A stretch of DNA of 24,946 nucleotides from DATLNF01 sp046590575 (GTDB taxonomy: Bacteria > Actinomycetota > Actinomycetes > BP-191), in contig JBKJUS010000128.1 of assembly GCA_046590575.1 (NCBI GenBank), positions 1-24,946 on the forward strand, given 5' to 3'. Positions 1-6,905 of the stretch are shown here, one piece after another. Position numbers and translations under genes: made by a program. How positions within the stretch are numbered: the stretch's first letter is position 1; the number at the start of each line of letters is the position of its first letter. The notes under the pieces are model-generated. The model had not been told where the DNA came from. It saw only the letters and a program-made list of their open reading frames with translations, and searched no databases.

Positions 1-110
1 TCCTCGGCTACGACCACGCCGAGCCGAGTGAGGAGCAGGAGATGTTCGCGCAGCAGGCCAAGCTGCTCTCCTCATGGACGACCGGCCGGGCCGGCGGTCT
101 GACTCCGTGA
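1..110 (+). CDS. ybeY: Endoribonuclease YbeY, C-terminal end (partial)
   Basis: This is the last 35 codons of a gene that begins before the window; the stop is TGA at 108-110. The visible part opens with LGYDHAEPSEEQEMF, which matches the end of the YbeY zinc motif, where the final His of the HGxLHLxGYDH signature is a metal ligand, followed by the usual acidic helix. YbeY is a single-strand-specific RNase acting in 16S rRNA 3' end maturation and ribosome quality control. The next gene starts inside its stop codon region. The order ybeY, CBS membrane protein, then era is typical of Actinobacteria and supports the call. The catalytic core lies outside the window. Confidence 0.88.
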   Translation, partial: LGYDHAEPSEEQEMFAQQAKLLSSWTTGRAGGLTP

Positions 111-1435
111 TCGATCCTCACGAGCACGCTGTCGTGCTCGCCGGACCGCTCGGCACCACTCTTGGCGCCAGCGATGTGTGGCTGCTCGCCGTCGCGGTGC
201 TGCTGGTCGCCCTGGCCGGTGTCTTCGCGTGCATCGATGCGGCGATGTCGCGCATCTCTCCAACCCGCGCGGAGAAGCTCCAACGTGACGGGCGGTCTGG
301 CGCGAACCAGCTTGTGGTGATCACGGCCGACCCCCCGCGCTACCTCAACCTGCTGCTTCTCTTCCGCGTCATCGGCGAACTCGGCGCGACGAGCATCGTC
401 GTACTCCTTGCCGCGCGTGAGATCACCGATCGCAACCTGCTCATCCTCGCTGTGACCGGCGGAATGGCAGTGGTGAGCTATGTCTTCATCGGAGTCGCAC
501 CGCGCACGGTCGGCGTGCAGCGGGCCGACATCGTGGCGCTGCGCGCGAGCCGGCTCGTGGTGGGGCTGACCAAGGTCTTCGGGCCGCTGCCAAAGCTGCT
601 CATCCTCATCGGCAACGCGCTCACTCCCGGCAAGGGATTTCCCGAAGGTCCCTTCGCGACCGAGTCCGAGCTGCGTGACCTCGTCGACCTCGCCGAGGAG
701 CGACAGGTCATCGCCGAGGGCGAGCGGAACATGATTCACTCGGTCTTCGAGCTCGGCGACACCATTGTCCGCGAGGTGATGATTCCGCGGCTCGACCTGG
801 TGACCATCGAGCGCACCAAGACGGCCCGACAGGCGCTCAACCTGGCCCTGCGCAGTGGCTACAGCCGTATCCCGGTCGTCGGGGATGACGCAGACGACGT
901 CGTCGGCCTCGTCTACCTCAAGGACCTGGTCCGTCGGGCGCAGGACGGTCGCGACGACGTACGCGTCGAAGAGGTGATGCGTCAGCCGACCTTCGTGCCC
1001 GACTCCAAGCCGGTGGACCAGCTGCTCCGCGAGATGCAGACCGGGCAGATCCACCTCGCCGTGGTCGTCGACGAGTACGGCGGCACGGCCGGTGTGGTCA
1101 CCATCGAGGACATCCTCGAGGAGATCGTGGGCGAGATTGCCGACGAGTACGACAAAGAGGGTCCGTCCGTCGAGGAGCTCGACGACGGCAGCGTCCGCGT
1201 CACGTCGCGACTGTCCGTCGACGAGGTCAACGAGATGTTCGACGTCGCGCTGCCGACAGAAGACGCCGACACGATTGCCGGTCTGCTTGCCGCGGTGCTC
1301 GGCCGGGTGCCGATCCCGGGCGCATCGGTCACTGTGCAAGGACTGCGGATCACCGCCGAGAGCGCCGAGGGCCGGCGCAACCGCATCGGCACGGTGCTCA
1401 TCGAGCATGTCGACTCCGCCGTTCGCGCTGACTGA
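107..1435 (+). CDS. CNNM/CBS-domain membrane protein (CorC/HlyC family, UPF0053)
   Basis: The protein has about 442 residues. The N-terminal third is hydrophobic and matches the DUF21/CNNM membrane domain. A tandem CBS pair follows at roughly residues 212-340, with the conserved VREVMIPRLDL and DEYGGTAGVVTIEDILEEIVGEI segments. A C-terminal CorC_HlyC domain ends near residue 435. Family members are implicated in Mg2+ or Co2+ homeostasis; the older name hemolysin is not evidence of toxicity. I chose the GTG at 107 because it overlaps the ybeY stop as GTGA. An in-frame ATG at 74 would add 11 residues inside ybeY. The gene ends only 7 bp from the stop of the convergent operon at 1443. In mycobacteria the homologue sits directly before the small deaminase-like gene and era; here those are about 5.4 kb downstream. 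Confidence 0.92.
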   Translation: MIDPHEHAVVLAGPLGTTLGASDVWLLAVAVLLVALAGVFACIDAAMSRISPTRAEKLQRDGRSGANQLVVITADPPRYLNLLLLFRVIGELGATSIVVLLAAREITDRNLLILAVTGGMAVVSYVFIGVAPRTVGVQRADIVALRASRLVVGLTKVFGPLPKLLILIGNALTPGKGFPEGPFATESELRDLVDLAEERQVIAEGERNMIHSVFELGDTIVREVMIPRLDLVTIERTKTARQALNLALRSGYSRIPVVGDDADDVVGLVYLKDLVRRAQDGRDDVRVEEVMRQPTFVPDSKPVDQLLREMQTGQIHLAVVVDEYGGTAGVVTIEDILEEIVGEIADEYDKEGPSVEELDDGSVRVTSRLSVDEVNEMFDVALPTEDADTIAGLLAAVLGRVPIPGASVTVQGLRITAESAEGRRNRIGTVLIEHVDSAVRAD

Positions 1436-1442
1436 CCTCGGC

Positions 1443-3962
1443 TCAGACCGAGTAGTAGCCGCGTACGTCGGCGACGAGGTGCACCTGGCCCGCGGCGTTG
1501 CGGATGGAGACCTGGCCTTCGGGGCTGAGCTTGGCCAAGACGAGGTTCGCGCGCGTCTGCAGGCGGGCCAGGTTGAGGACGGACGCCTCGGGTGGTCGCC
1601 GGTCGGCCGGGTAGACGGTGAGGTGAGTGGTCTCCGTCGGCTCCGTCGCGGTCAGGTTGAGCAGCACGGTGCGCGCAGTCGTCGGCACCCCAGCGGCGCC
1701 GGGCACGGTGAACGTGACGACGCCTTCAGGGCCGACGCTGCCCTGCGGCGCGCCGGTTCCCGACCTGGTGTCGAGCAGTCGGGCTGGCGCGAGGGGGGAG
1801 TAGATCTCTCCCGGCTCCGCAGCGAGCGCGGTGTGGTAGCCGAGGACATCGATGACGAGGTGCGTGGTTCCCGCCTTGTTGAAGATCGTGACCCGTCCGT
1901 CGATGGACAGCCGGGCGACGACGAGCACCGCTGTGGTCTCGCCTCGCGCCGCGTTGAGCACGCTGGTCAGCGGCCGCGCGACGTTCGACGGATGCGCAGT
2001 CAGAAAAGTGGCAGCGGTCGGTGTCACCGCGGTGACTACGAGGACGACTGAGCCGACGCCGCCCGCCGGCACTCCGCTCCGCCCGAGCACCGCCACGACC
2101 AGCGACCTGCCCGGCCCGAGCGCCTGGCCGCCCGGTCGACGCGTGTCGACCAGCCGTGCGGGAGCCAACGCGTTGAGTCGGCCCCCTGCCGGACCACGTC
2201 CGTCGACGTAGTAGCCGGCCACGTCGGCGACCACATGAGCCGACGCGCCCTCGACCGCAACGGCGAAACCAGTGGCGCCGAGGCGCACGACGTCGAGGTT
2301 GGCGACGGTCTGACCGGCCACGTAGTTCAGCGTTGAGGCGACTGGCGCTGAACTTTCCGCGGGATACGCAGTCAGGAATCCGCTGCCAGCGGTATCGGTG
2401 GCGAGCATGGTGACCGCCACCGCGACGGCGCCCCGCGCAGGGATGCCGGCGCGACCGTCAACGGGCACCACCAGAGCGGCGTTGCTGCTCACCCTGCGGG
2501 TTGAGGTGCGCGTATCGACGAGTCGCAGGGGGGCCAACGCGGTGTAGGTGCCTGCGACTACGCCGCTGTCGGGGACGACGGTCTGGGAGGCAGCCGGGAC
2601 CGATGGACCGAGGTCGTTGCGTGCGACGACGCTGAAGACGTGCGGCTCGCCGACGGCGAGGTCATCCAAAACAAGACTGCGATCCTCGGGACCGGCGACG
2701 GTCGACTGACCGCGGCCGTCGAGCAGGACTGTGTAGCCCACGATGGGCCGACCACCGTCGTTGATCGGAGCGACCCAGCTGACCCTCGCGGACCGTCGGC
2801 CAGGCACTGCCTCGACGTACATGGGTGGGCTCGGCACGAACGGTGGTGGGGTCGTGACCGTCGCCGAAGCCGGGGGTGAGGCGTTGCCGCCGCCGTCGCG
2901 CGCGAAGACGCTGAAGGAGTACACCGTGGCCGGATCGAGGTCGGTGATCAGCGCATCCGGGGTGCGTCCGCGGTAGACCAGATCGCCCTCATCGGGACGC
3001 TGCGGCGCCTCGACGCCGGGTAGCCGCCGTACGTCGGCGACTGCGAAGTCGAGATCGGCTGGGACGGTCCACGTCAGCCGGGCGGTCCGCTGAGTCACCT
3101 CTGTCGCTACGAGACCGGTCACTGGCGCGGGTGGCGGATCGGGTAGATGAGCCAGCCGCGCAGCTGCCAGCGCAAACTGCACGACCGGCGTCGGCCGACC
3201 CGAGGCAGGCACCTGCCAGATGGCGGTGTCCCGGCGGCCATCCCAGCCCTGTCCTGCGTAGACCAGGCAGAAGATCGTCGTGCCGTCGACGCCGTACGCC
3301 GGGTCCTCCAGCTGCGCGCCGAGGTCAGCCCGAACGGTCACCGTGCCGCCCACGGCCGACACCGTCGAGAGACGCGACCGCTCCGCGCTGAGCCGCTGGG
3401 TGAAAGCGATCGTCAGCCCGTCCGGTGACCACGCCGGCGACCGGACGGATCCGCCAGCCAGCATCGTCAGGCCGGTGCCGTCCGCCTCAACGACGTAGAG
3501 CAGGCCACCTGCAGCGAAGGCGATCCGCCGGCTGTCCGGCGACCAGGCAGGTTCCCGCGCGCCCGGCGTCGGAACCCTCTGCACCTGGCCGCCGCCTGTC
3601 GCCGGCATCGTCAGCAGCCGCCAGGAGGTCGGGTCCATCGCGCCGGTGGGGTCACGGACAAAGGCGATGGTCTGGCCGTCCGGTGACCATGACGGGTCGG
3701 CATCGGCCGTGCGTGGCTGGGTGATGCGCCGGAGGTCGCGCCCATCGGCTCCGACCAGATAGAGGCAGTAGCGACCGTCGCTGTCGTCGGTGAACGGCCC
3801 GGGAAAGACCAGCTGGGTTCGATCAGGGGAAAACGCCGGGCGACCGCTTGCGCGGGCGTTGGTGAGACGGCGCAAGCCCTGGCCGGCTCCGTCGGTGAGG
3901 TGAATGCGGTGGGAGAAGCCGCGGTCCGTGCTCAGCAGGACGGCGAACGAGCCGGCCGTCAC
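1443..3962 (-). CDS. PD40 beta-propeller / FN3 / triple-repeat protein
   Basis: This protein has 839 residues. Residues about 20-275 carry TolB-like PD40 propeller blades with repeated cores such as SWSPDGQTIAF, AWSPDSRRIAF and AWSPDGLTIAF. Two fibronectin type III domains follow at about 278-370 and 372-465. Three copies of a roughly 120-residue actinobacterial repeat then start near 471, 596 and 720; each opens with LAPxRLxDTR and closes with a VxDVxGYY-like strand. Such repeats usually occur in surface or secreted proteins, yet the N-terminus shows no Sec, Tat or lipoprotein signal. The GTG start overlaps the stop of the upstream gene as GTGA, and I find no earlier in-frame start. It is the last gene of the mau-like operon. 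The methylamine dehydrogenase heavy chain is also a propeller, but I see no specific MauB similarity. Its role is unknown. Confidence 0.85.
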   Translation of the reverse strand: MTAGSFAVLLSTDRGFSHRIHLTDGAGQGLRRLTNARASGRPAFSPDRTQLVFPGPFTDDSDGRYCLYLVGADGRDLRRITQPRTADADPSWSPDGQTIAFVRDPTGAMDPTSWRLLTMPATGGGQVQRVPTPGAREPAWSPDSRRIAFAAGGLLYVVEADGTGLTMLAGGSVRSPAWSPDGLTIAFTQRLSAERSRLSTVSAVGGTVTVRADLGAQLEDPAYGVDGTTIFCLVYAGQGWDGRRDTAIWQVPASGRPTPVVQFALAAARLAHLPDPPPAPVTGLVATEVTQRTARLTWTVPADLDFAVADVRRLPGVEAPQRPDEGDLVYRGRTPDALITDLDPATVYSFSVFARDGGGNASPPASATVTTPPPFVPSPPMYVEAVPGRRSARVSWVAPINDGGRPIVGYTVLLDGRGQSTVAGPEDRSLVLDDLAVGEPHVFSVVARNDLGPSVPAASQTVVPDSGVVAGTYTALAPLRLVDTRTSTRRVSSNAALVVPVDGRAGIPARGAVAVAVTMLATDTAGSGFLTAYPAESSAPVASTLNYVAGQTVANLDVVRLGATGFAVAVEGASAHVVADVAGYYVDGRGPAGGRLNALAPARLVDTRRPGGQALGPGRSLVVAVLGRSGVPAGGVGSVVLVVTAVTPTAATFLTAHPSNVARPLTSVLNAARGETTAVLVVARLSIDGRVTIFNKAGTTHLVIDVLGYHTALAAEPGEIYSPLAPARLLDTRSGTGAPQGSVGPEGVVTFTVPGAAGVPTTARTVLLNLTATEPTETTHLTVYPADRRPPEASVLNLARLQTRANLVLAKLSPEGQVSIRNAAGQVHLVADVRGYYSV

Positions 3963-4426
3963 GGCGCAGTCCCCGGCTCGATCTCGAGCTGCTGCAACAC
4001 CTCGTGCACGCGGGGGATCAGCTGGGCCCGGTGCCGGCTACTGCCCAGGACGACGTAGAGGCAGAATGCGCGGCCGCCGTCGTGGAAGAAGACCTGAGTA
4101 CCGGCTTGGCCGGCGATGGTGCGCTGCAGCTGGTGCGGGCTGAAGAGCTCGGCCCCGAGCCGCCGGGGCATCCCTCGGTTGGCGAATAGCGCGGTCGCCG
4201 CTGCCGCGGGGTCGTGCTCGAGTAGGACGATGAGGACGTGGTCGCTGCCCATCAGCTCGACGGCGCCGCTGCCGAAGTCGCCGCGATTGTCGGGGAGGGC
4301 GAAGTTGGCCGCGTGGAGGACCGCGTGGGTCTTCGACTCGTCCACCACGTCCTCGTGTCGCCGGTAGATCCGTGCATCCCAGCCTGCGGGCACCTGCACG
4401 CGGAGGCCGCGATGCGCGAGCCTCAT
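3959..4426 (-). CDS. Conserved hypothetical protein of the mau-like operon
   Basis: This 155-residue protein has no signal peptide or membrane segment. I do not recognise a characterised family. Visible landmarks are an N-terminal VQVPAGWDARIYRR strand-like segment, a GDFGSGAVELMG segment, and a C-terminal GQAGTQVFFHDGGRAFCLYVV segment with one Cys. The alternating hydrophobic pattern suggests an alpha/beta or beta-rich cytoplasmic domain. The ATG at 4426 overlaps the stop of the upstream membrane-protein gene as ATGA, and its own stop overlaps the GTG of the propeller gene. Both junctions indicate translational coupling. The open frame continues upstream of 4426, but that part only mirrors the membrane-protein gene in another frame. 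Confidence 0.75.
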   Translation of the reverse strand: MRLAHRGLRVQVPAGWDARIYRRHEDVVDESKTHAVLHAANFALPDNRGDFGSGAVELMGSDHVLIVLLEHDPAAAATALFANRGMPRRLGAELFSPHQLQRTIAGQAGTQVFFHDGGRAFCLYVVLGSSRHRAQLIPRVHEVLQQLEIEPGTAP

Positions 4427-4998
4427 GCCCCGACCGCCGCGGCGGCGCTGGCAAGCCCGGTGACGGCGAGGGCGGCCGACGTCGTACGAGCGGCCGGCTC
4501 GGCCCAGGTGGCCAAGCGCCGGGAGAGTGCGACGAGGTGACCTGTCGTGGTTACCGAGCCGACCATGAGCGCCGGCAGGGCGCGACAGGCTCCGAAGGTG
4601 GCGCCGATCAGGAGCGAGCCCATCCAGGAACCGGCGAGCGCTGCGGCGAGCAGGGCGACGTACACCGATGCCGTCGTCACGATCGTCACGACGCCGAGCC
4701 CCAGCTGAAGACCGAACCCGACTCCGCCCACCCAGCCGCGGTACGTGGTGAGCCAGTCCTCGTTGACCTGGCGGTGCACGGTCGGCAACAACCGCGGGTT
4801 GCGGTCGACCACGGCAGCGACCAGGCAGGCGACGGCGATGATCCCGAGGGATACGCGCGGCGGCGGGCCCGGTAGCAGTCCGAGCAACGCGCCCATGGAC
4901 GTCCCGGACACCACGGAGCCCACCGCGTAGGCGGTGACCGTCGCGCCCCAATGGCGTTGCCGTCCCCGCTCACCGAGCGGGGTGATGCTGGTCAGCAT
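4423..4998 (-). CDS. Polytopic membrane protein of the mau-like operon
   Basis: The protein has 191 residues and about five or six hydrophobic helices, for example around VTAYAVGSVVSGTSMGALLG, VSLGIIAVACLVAAVV and the C-terminal TTSAALAVTGLASAAAAVG. An MLTSITPLGERGR start precedes the first helix. There is one Cys in each of two segments (IAVACLV and FGACRAL). The Gly/Ala-rich helices and the setting beside thioredoxin-like and MauE-like proteins recall CcdA/DsbD-type electron-transfer membrane proteins, but no CxxC or paired-Cys motif confirms this, so it remains a guess. A GAGGCGAG stretch just before the ATG can serve as the ribosome binding site and also contains part of the upstream small ORF stop. 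The gene ends in an ATGA overlap with the next gene. Confidence 0.75.
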   Translation of the reverse strand: MLTSITPLGERGRQRHWGATVTAYAVGSVVSGTSMGALLGLLPGPPPRVSLGIIAVACLVAAVVDRNPRLLPTVHRQVNEDWLTTYRGWVGGVGFGLQLGLGVVTIVTTASVYVALLAAALAGSWMGSLLIGATFGACRALPALMVGSVTTTGHLVALSRRLATWAEPAARTTSAALAVTGLASAAAAVGA

Positions 4999-5007
4999 CG
5001 ACTCGCC

Positions 5008-5088
5008 TCAAGGTGACCACGTCGATCGGATCGCGGCGACTGCGGCCACCAGCACTCCCACCGTGGCCACGAGGTCGGGCATGCTCAT
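5008..5088 (-). CDS. 26-residue single-helix peptide (small ORF)
   Basis: A 26-codon frame reads MSMPDLVATVGVLVAAVAA and ends IRSTWSP. It is one hydrophobic helix with a positively charged, Trp-containing tail. Its ATG overlaps the TGA of the thioredoxin gene as ATGA, the same junction type used elsewhere in this operon. Its TGA lies 9 nt before the ATG of the next membrane protein, with the ribosome binding site of that gene starting at the stop. Codons are mostly G/C-ending. If it is not a gene, an unexplained gap of 86 bp would separate two otherwise tightly packed genes. It could be a small membrane subunit or a coupling leader. I know of no named family. Confidence 0.55.
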   Translation of the reverse strand: MSMPDLVATVGVLVAAVAAIRSTWSP

Positions 5089-5744
5089 TCGTAGAGGCTC
5101 TCGTGTCCCGGTCGGATGCCGGCTGCGAGCAGCTCGGCATCCGCTCGCGACTCCCGCTCGCCACCCGCGGTGGCGTCGGCGAGTGCCTGGGTGATGAGCC
5201 CGGATACCTGCTTCCAGGACGTGGCCGCCCCCTCGCCGCGCACCCGTCCCCGCGGACCATCGACGAGGACGAAGTAAGGCGAGTGGGGTACGGCGTAGTC
5301 GACCCAGGCCTGTGCGGCCATGACCGTCGTGATGCCGGCGGGCACCAGACCACGCAGTGCGGAGATGCTCTCTTCATCAGGCCCTTTGGCGACGATCACG
5401 AGCCGGGTGCGCGCGGGCAGCACGGGTGACTCCCGGAAGAGTCGCTCGCAGGTCGCGCAGCCACTGGAGAGGAACGCGAGGAGCGTGTCGTGACCAGCGC
5501 CGACCAGGCCGATCGCGATCGCTTCGTCGTCGCACGTCACGCCTGCGATGTCGTGTGCGCCGTGGCCGACGACCGGCGTGGGCAGCATCGCGGCGCCGGC
5601 GGGCGGTGCCGCCCCTCCGCTCTCCAGGCCGGCGCCGAGCTCATGAAGACGGCGCAGGATCTCGGCGTGGCTGCGCAGCAGCCCGGCGACCAGAACCCCC
5701 AGCAGGGTGATGACCACGCCTTCGACGACGATGAGAGCGAGCAC
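5085..5744 (-). CDS. Membrane-anchored thioredoxin-fold protein, MauD-like
   Basis: The protein has 219 residues. Residues 3-23 form one N-terminal membrane anchor, followed by a short Ala/Gly-rich linker and a TlpA/thioredoxin-like domain from about residue 58. The redox motif is CATC (C96, C99) in a FLSSGCATCERLF context. The cis-proline loop SPYFVLVDG follows near residue 156. MauD of methylamine utilisation loci has the same architecture and is needed for disulfide formation in the Cys-rich dehydrogenase light chain. Here the gene follows directly after a Cys-rich Tat substrate, so a disulfide oxidase or isomerase role outside the membrane is likely (inference). The start is GTG at 5744, supported by an AAGGA ribosome binding site 6 nt upstream. 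The stop overlaps the small ORF. Confidence 0.8.
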   Translation of the reverse strand: MLALIVVEGVVITLLGVLVAGLLRSHAEILRRLHELGAGLESGGAAPPAGAAMLPTPVVGHGAHDIAGVTCDDEAIAIGLVGAGHDTLLAFLSSGCATCERLFRESPVLPARTRLVIVAKGPDEESISALRGLVPAGITTVMAAQAWVDYAVPHSPYFVLVDGPRGRVRGEGAATSWKQVSGLITQALADATAGGERESRADAELLAAGIRPGHESLYE

Positions 5745-5750
5745 GATGCG

Positions 5751-5755
5751 TCCTT
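5751..5755 (-). promoter_or_regulatory. Ribosome binding site for the MauD-like gene
   Basis: On the minus strand AAGGA lies 6 nt before GTG 5744 and overlaps the TAA stop of the preceding Cys-rich gene. It fixes the GTG start and shows that this gene, unlike its neighbours, has its own Shine-Dalgarno site instead of a stop/start overlap. Confidence 0.65.
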
Positions 5756-6377
5756 ACCCGCAGCCGGGTGAGAGACACGGTGCGGTGTGGGTGGCAGTCC
5801 GGTTGTCGGTCGCGCTGGTCGCGGTGCACGCGCCGTAGAGCCGGTACGGCGGCGTGCAGGTCACTACCCGGCAGGCCACCGGTCCACCGCACGCGATCTC
5901 CTGATGGCACTGGCCGTATCGGAAGAAGTTCCAGCAGACGCGACGCTGGTCACAGGTCTCGCTGTCGCTGCAGCGCCGGTCGCAGTTCACGCAGCCGGCC
6001 TGACAGAAGGAGTTGTATCCGCCGCATCCGGTGGAGCAGCCGGTGCACTCACCTTGACAGTCGATGTAGTAGCGCGGCTGCGGTTGACCATCGGAGCTGC
6101 AGCAGTACGCCGAGCTGTCGGCCTTCCACCACCCGCCGACGAAGGTGCCAGGAGGGCACTTGTTGACACCGTCGTTGACGGTGCAGCAGAAGACGGCGTA
6201 GCCGGCACCGCAGGTCGAGTCGATCCCGCATACGGCCGCATACGCGGTCCCGGGCTTGAGCAGGTAATGCATGGGCGCCGCCACGACAGCGGAGCCGACG
6301 ATGGCGGCCCGAGCGAGGAAACCGCGACGTGACGTACGGCGCTCGAGCACGGCCGCAGCGGAGTCGACGAGGCTCAT
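5754..6377 (-). CDS. Tat-exported Cys-rich protein, methylamine dehydrogenase light chain-like
   Basis: The protein has 207 residues. A twin-arginine signal is clear: ERRTSRRGFLARAA at residues 12-25, a hydrophobic stretch, then a probable cleavage at AYA-A near residue 47. The mature part of about 160 residues has 24 Cys, including CC pairs at 64-65 and 92-93. CPPGT (74-78) followed by WW (83-84) resembles the light-chain CPPGT segment that precedes Trp57 of Paracoccus methylamine dehydrogenase. W149 follows directly after C148, where the light chain has its second cofactor Trp beside a Cys. These Trp residues could form a tryptophan tryptophylquinone, but no mauG-like gene is visible. The ATG at 6377 overlaps the MauE-like stop as ATGA. 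The open frame extends upstream in antiparallel coding sequence, which I discount. Confidence 0.8.
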   Translation of the reverse strand: MSLVDSAAAVLERRTSRRGFLARAAIVGSAVVAAPMHYLLKPGTAYAAVCGIDSTCGAGYAVFCCTVNDGVNKCPPGTFVGGWWKADSSAYCCSSDGQPQPRYYIDCQGECTGCSTGCGGYNSFCQAGCVNCDRRCSDSETCDQRRVCWNFFRYGQCHQEIACGGPVACRVVTCTPPYRLYGACTATSATDNRTATHTAPCLSPGCG

Positions 6378-6868
6378 CGCAGCATCGCCAGCCGGGACAT
6401 CACCAGGTAGCCGAACCATGCGGCCAGCCCCGCCATGGCGAGGAATGGCAACGCGAGCCACTGCTGGCCGGCGACCAGGCTCTGTGGAGGATCGAGAGCC
6501 AGGGTGAAAGTGGTCAGGGATGCGGCAGTGACGAGGGCCAGGTGCGCGACGGTCGGTGGCGTGTCTGCGCCACCGAAGCACCCGCAGGTGGCGAGCGGCT
6601 TGTCACTGCGCAGCGCGAGTAGGACGACAGCGGCGAAGCCGGCGTACCAGAGAGCGACCAGGGCGGCGGTCGGGCGCCCCACCCAGACCACGGCGGCCAC
6701 CCCGGAGAGCACCTCGGCAGTCCCGAGCGCCCGCACCGCCGTCGGCCCGGTGGGCAGGCCGAGTTCGCGAAGGGCACGGGCGGTGTCACCTGGCGAGAAC
6801 GCCTTGGCAGCGCCGCTGACGACAAGCAGCGCGGCAGCGGCTATGAAAGGACCGGCGAGAACGTCCAT
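6374..6868 (-). CDS. MauE/DoxX-like redox-associated membrane protein
   Basis: This 164-residue integral membrane protein has about four hydrophobic helices (roughly 5-24, 48-64, 68-87 and 137-158). A cysteine motif CGCFG lies at 95-99 in a loop after the third helix. That motif and size are typical of MauE, the membrane protein that works with MauD in maturing methylamine dehydrogenase, presumably by passing electrons or disulfides across the membrane. It is the first gene of the seven-gene operon and lies only 37 bp from the divergent deaminase-like gene. A possible -10 hexamer TAGAGT sits immediately before its ATG. Its stop overlaps the ATG of the Cys-rich Tat protein. Confidence 0.82.
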   Translation of the reverse strand: MDVLAGPFIAAAALLVVSGAAKAFSPGDTARALRELGLPTGPTAVRALGTAEVLSGVAAVVWVGRPTAALVALWYAGFAAVVLLALRSDKPLATCGCFGGADTPPTVAHLALVTAASLTTFTLALDPPQSLVAGQQWLALPFLAMAGLAAWFGYLVMSRLAMLR

Positions 6869-6905
6869 GAGGTGCCCACTCTACGTTCGCCGGTAGCATC
6901 GATGG
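6869..6905. promoter_or_regulatory. Divergent promoter region, likely leaderless starts
   Basis: A 37-bp gap separates two divergent genes. On the plus strand TAGCAT (6894-6899) matches the actinobacterial -10 pattern TANNNT and is followed by exactly 6 nt and then GTG 6906, so transcription would begin on the start codon. On the minus strand TAGAGT (6883-6878) would place +1 about 3 nt before ATG 6868. No convincing -35 is seen for either, and none would fit outside the coding sequences. The assignment is inferred from position only. Confidence 0.4.

Noticed and set aside
8..1408. Long minus-strand open frame opposite the CBS membrane protein
   Set aside because: It mirrors a well-conserved gene; composition (His/Asp/Arg-rich, no domains) is typical of antisense frames in high-GC DNA.
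3955..3970. Frameshift joining the soluble unknown and the propeller protein
   Set aside because: Both frames are complete and join by a regular GTGA overlap like the other operon junctions; no slippery sequence was seen.
3959..4951. 330-codon minus frame that could make the unknown soluble protein much longer
   Set aside because: Its first half is an out-of-frame reading of the membrane-protein gene; the ATGA overlap at 4426 marks the real start.
5754..6581. Longer start for the Cys-rich protein
   Set aside because: The extra 68 residues lie over the MauE-like gene and would bury the twin-arginine signal inside the protein.
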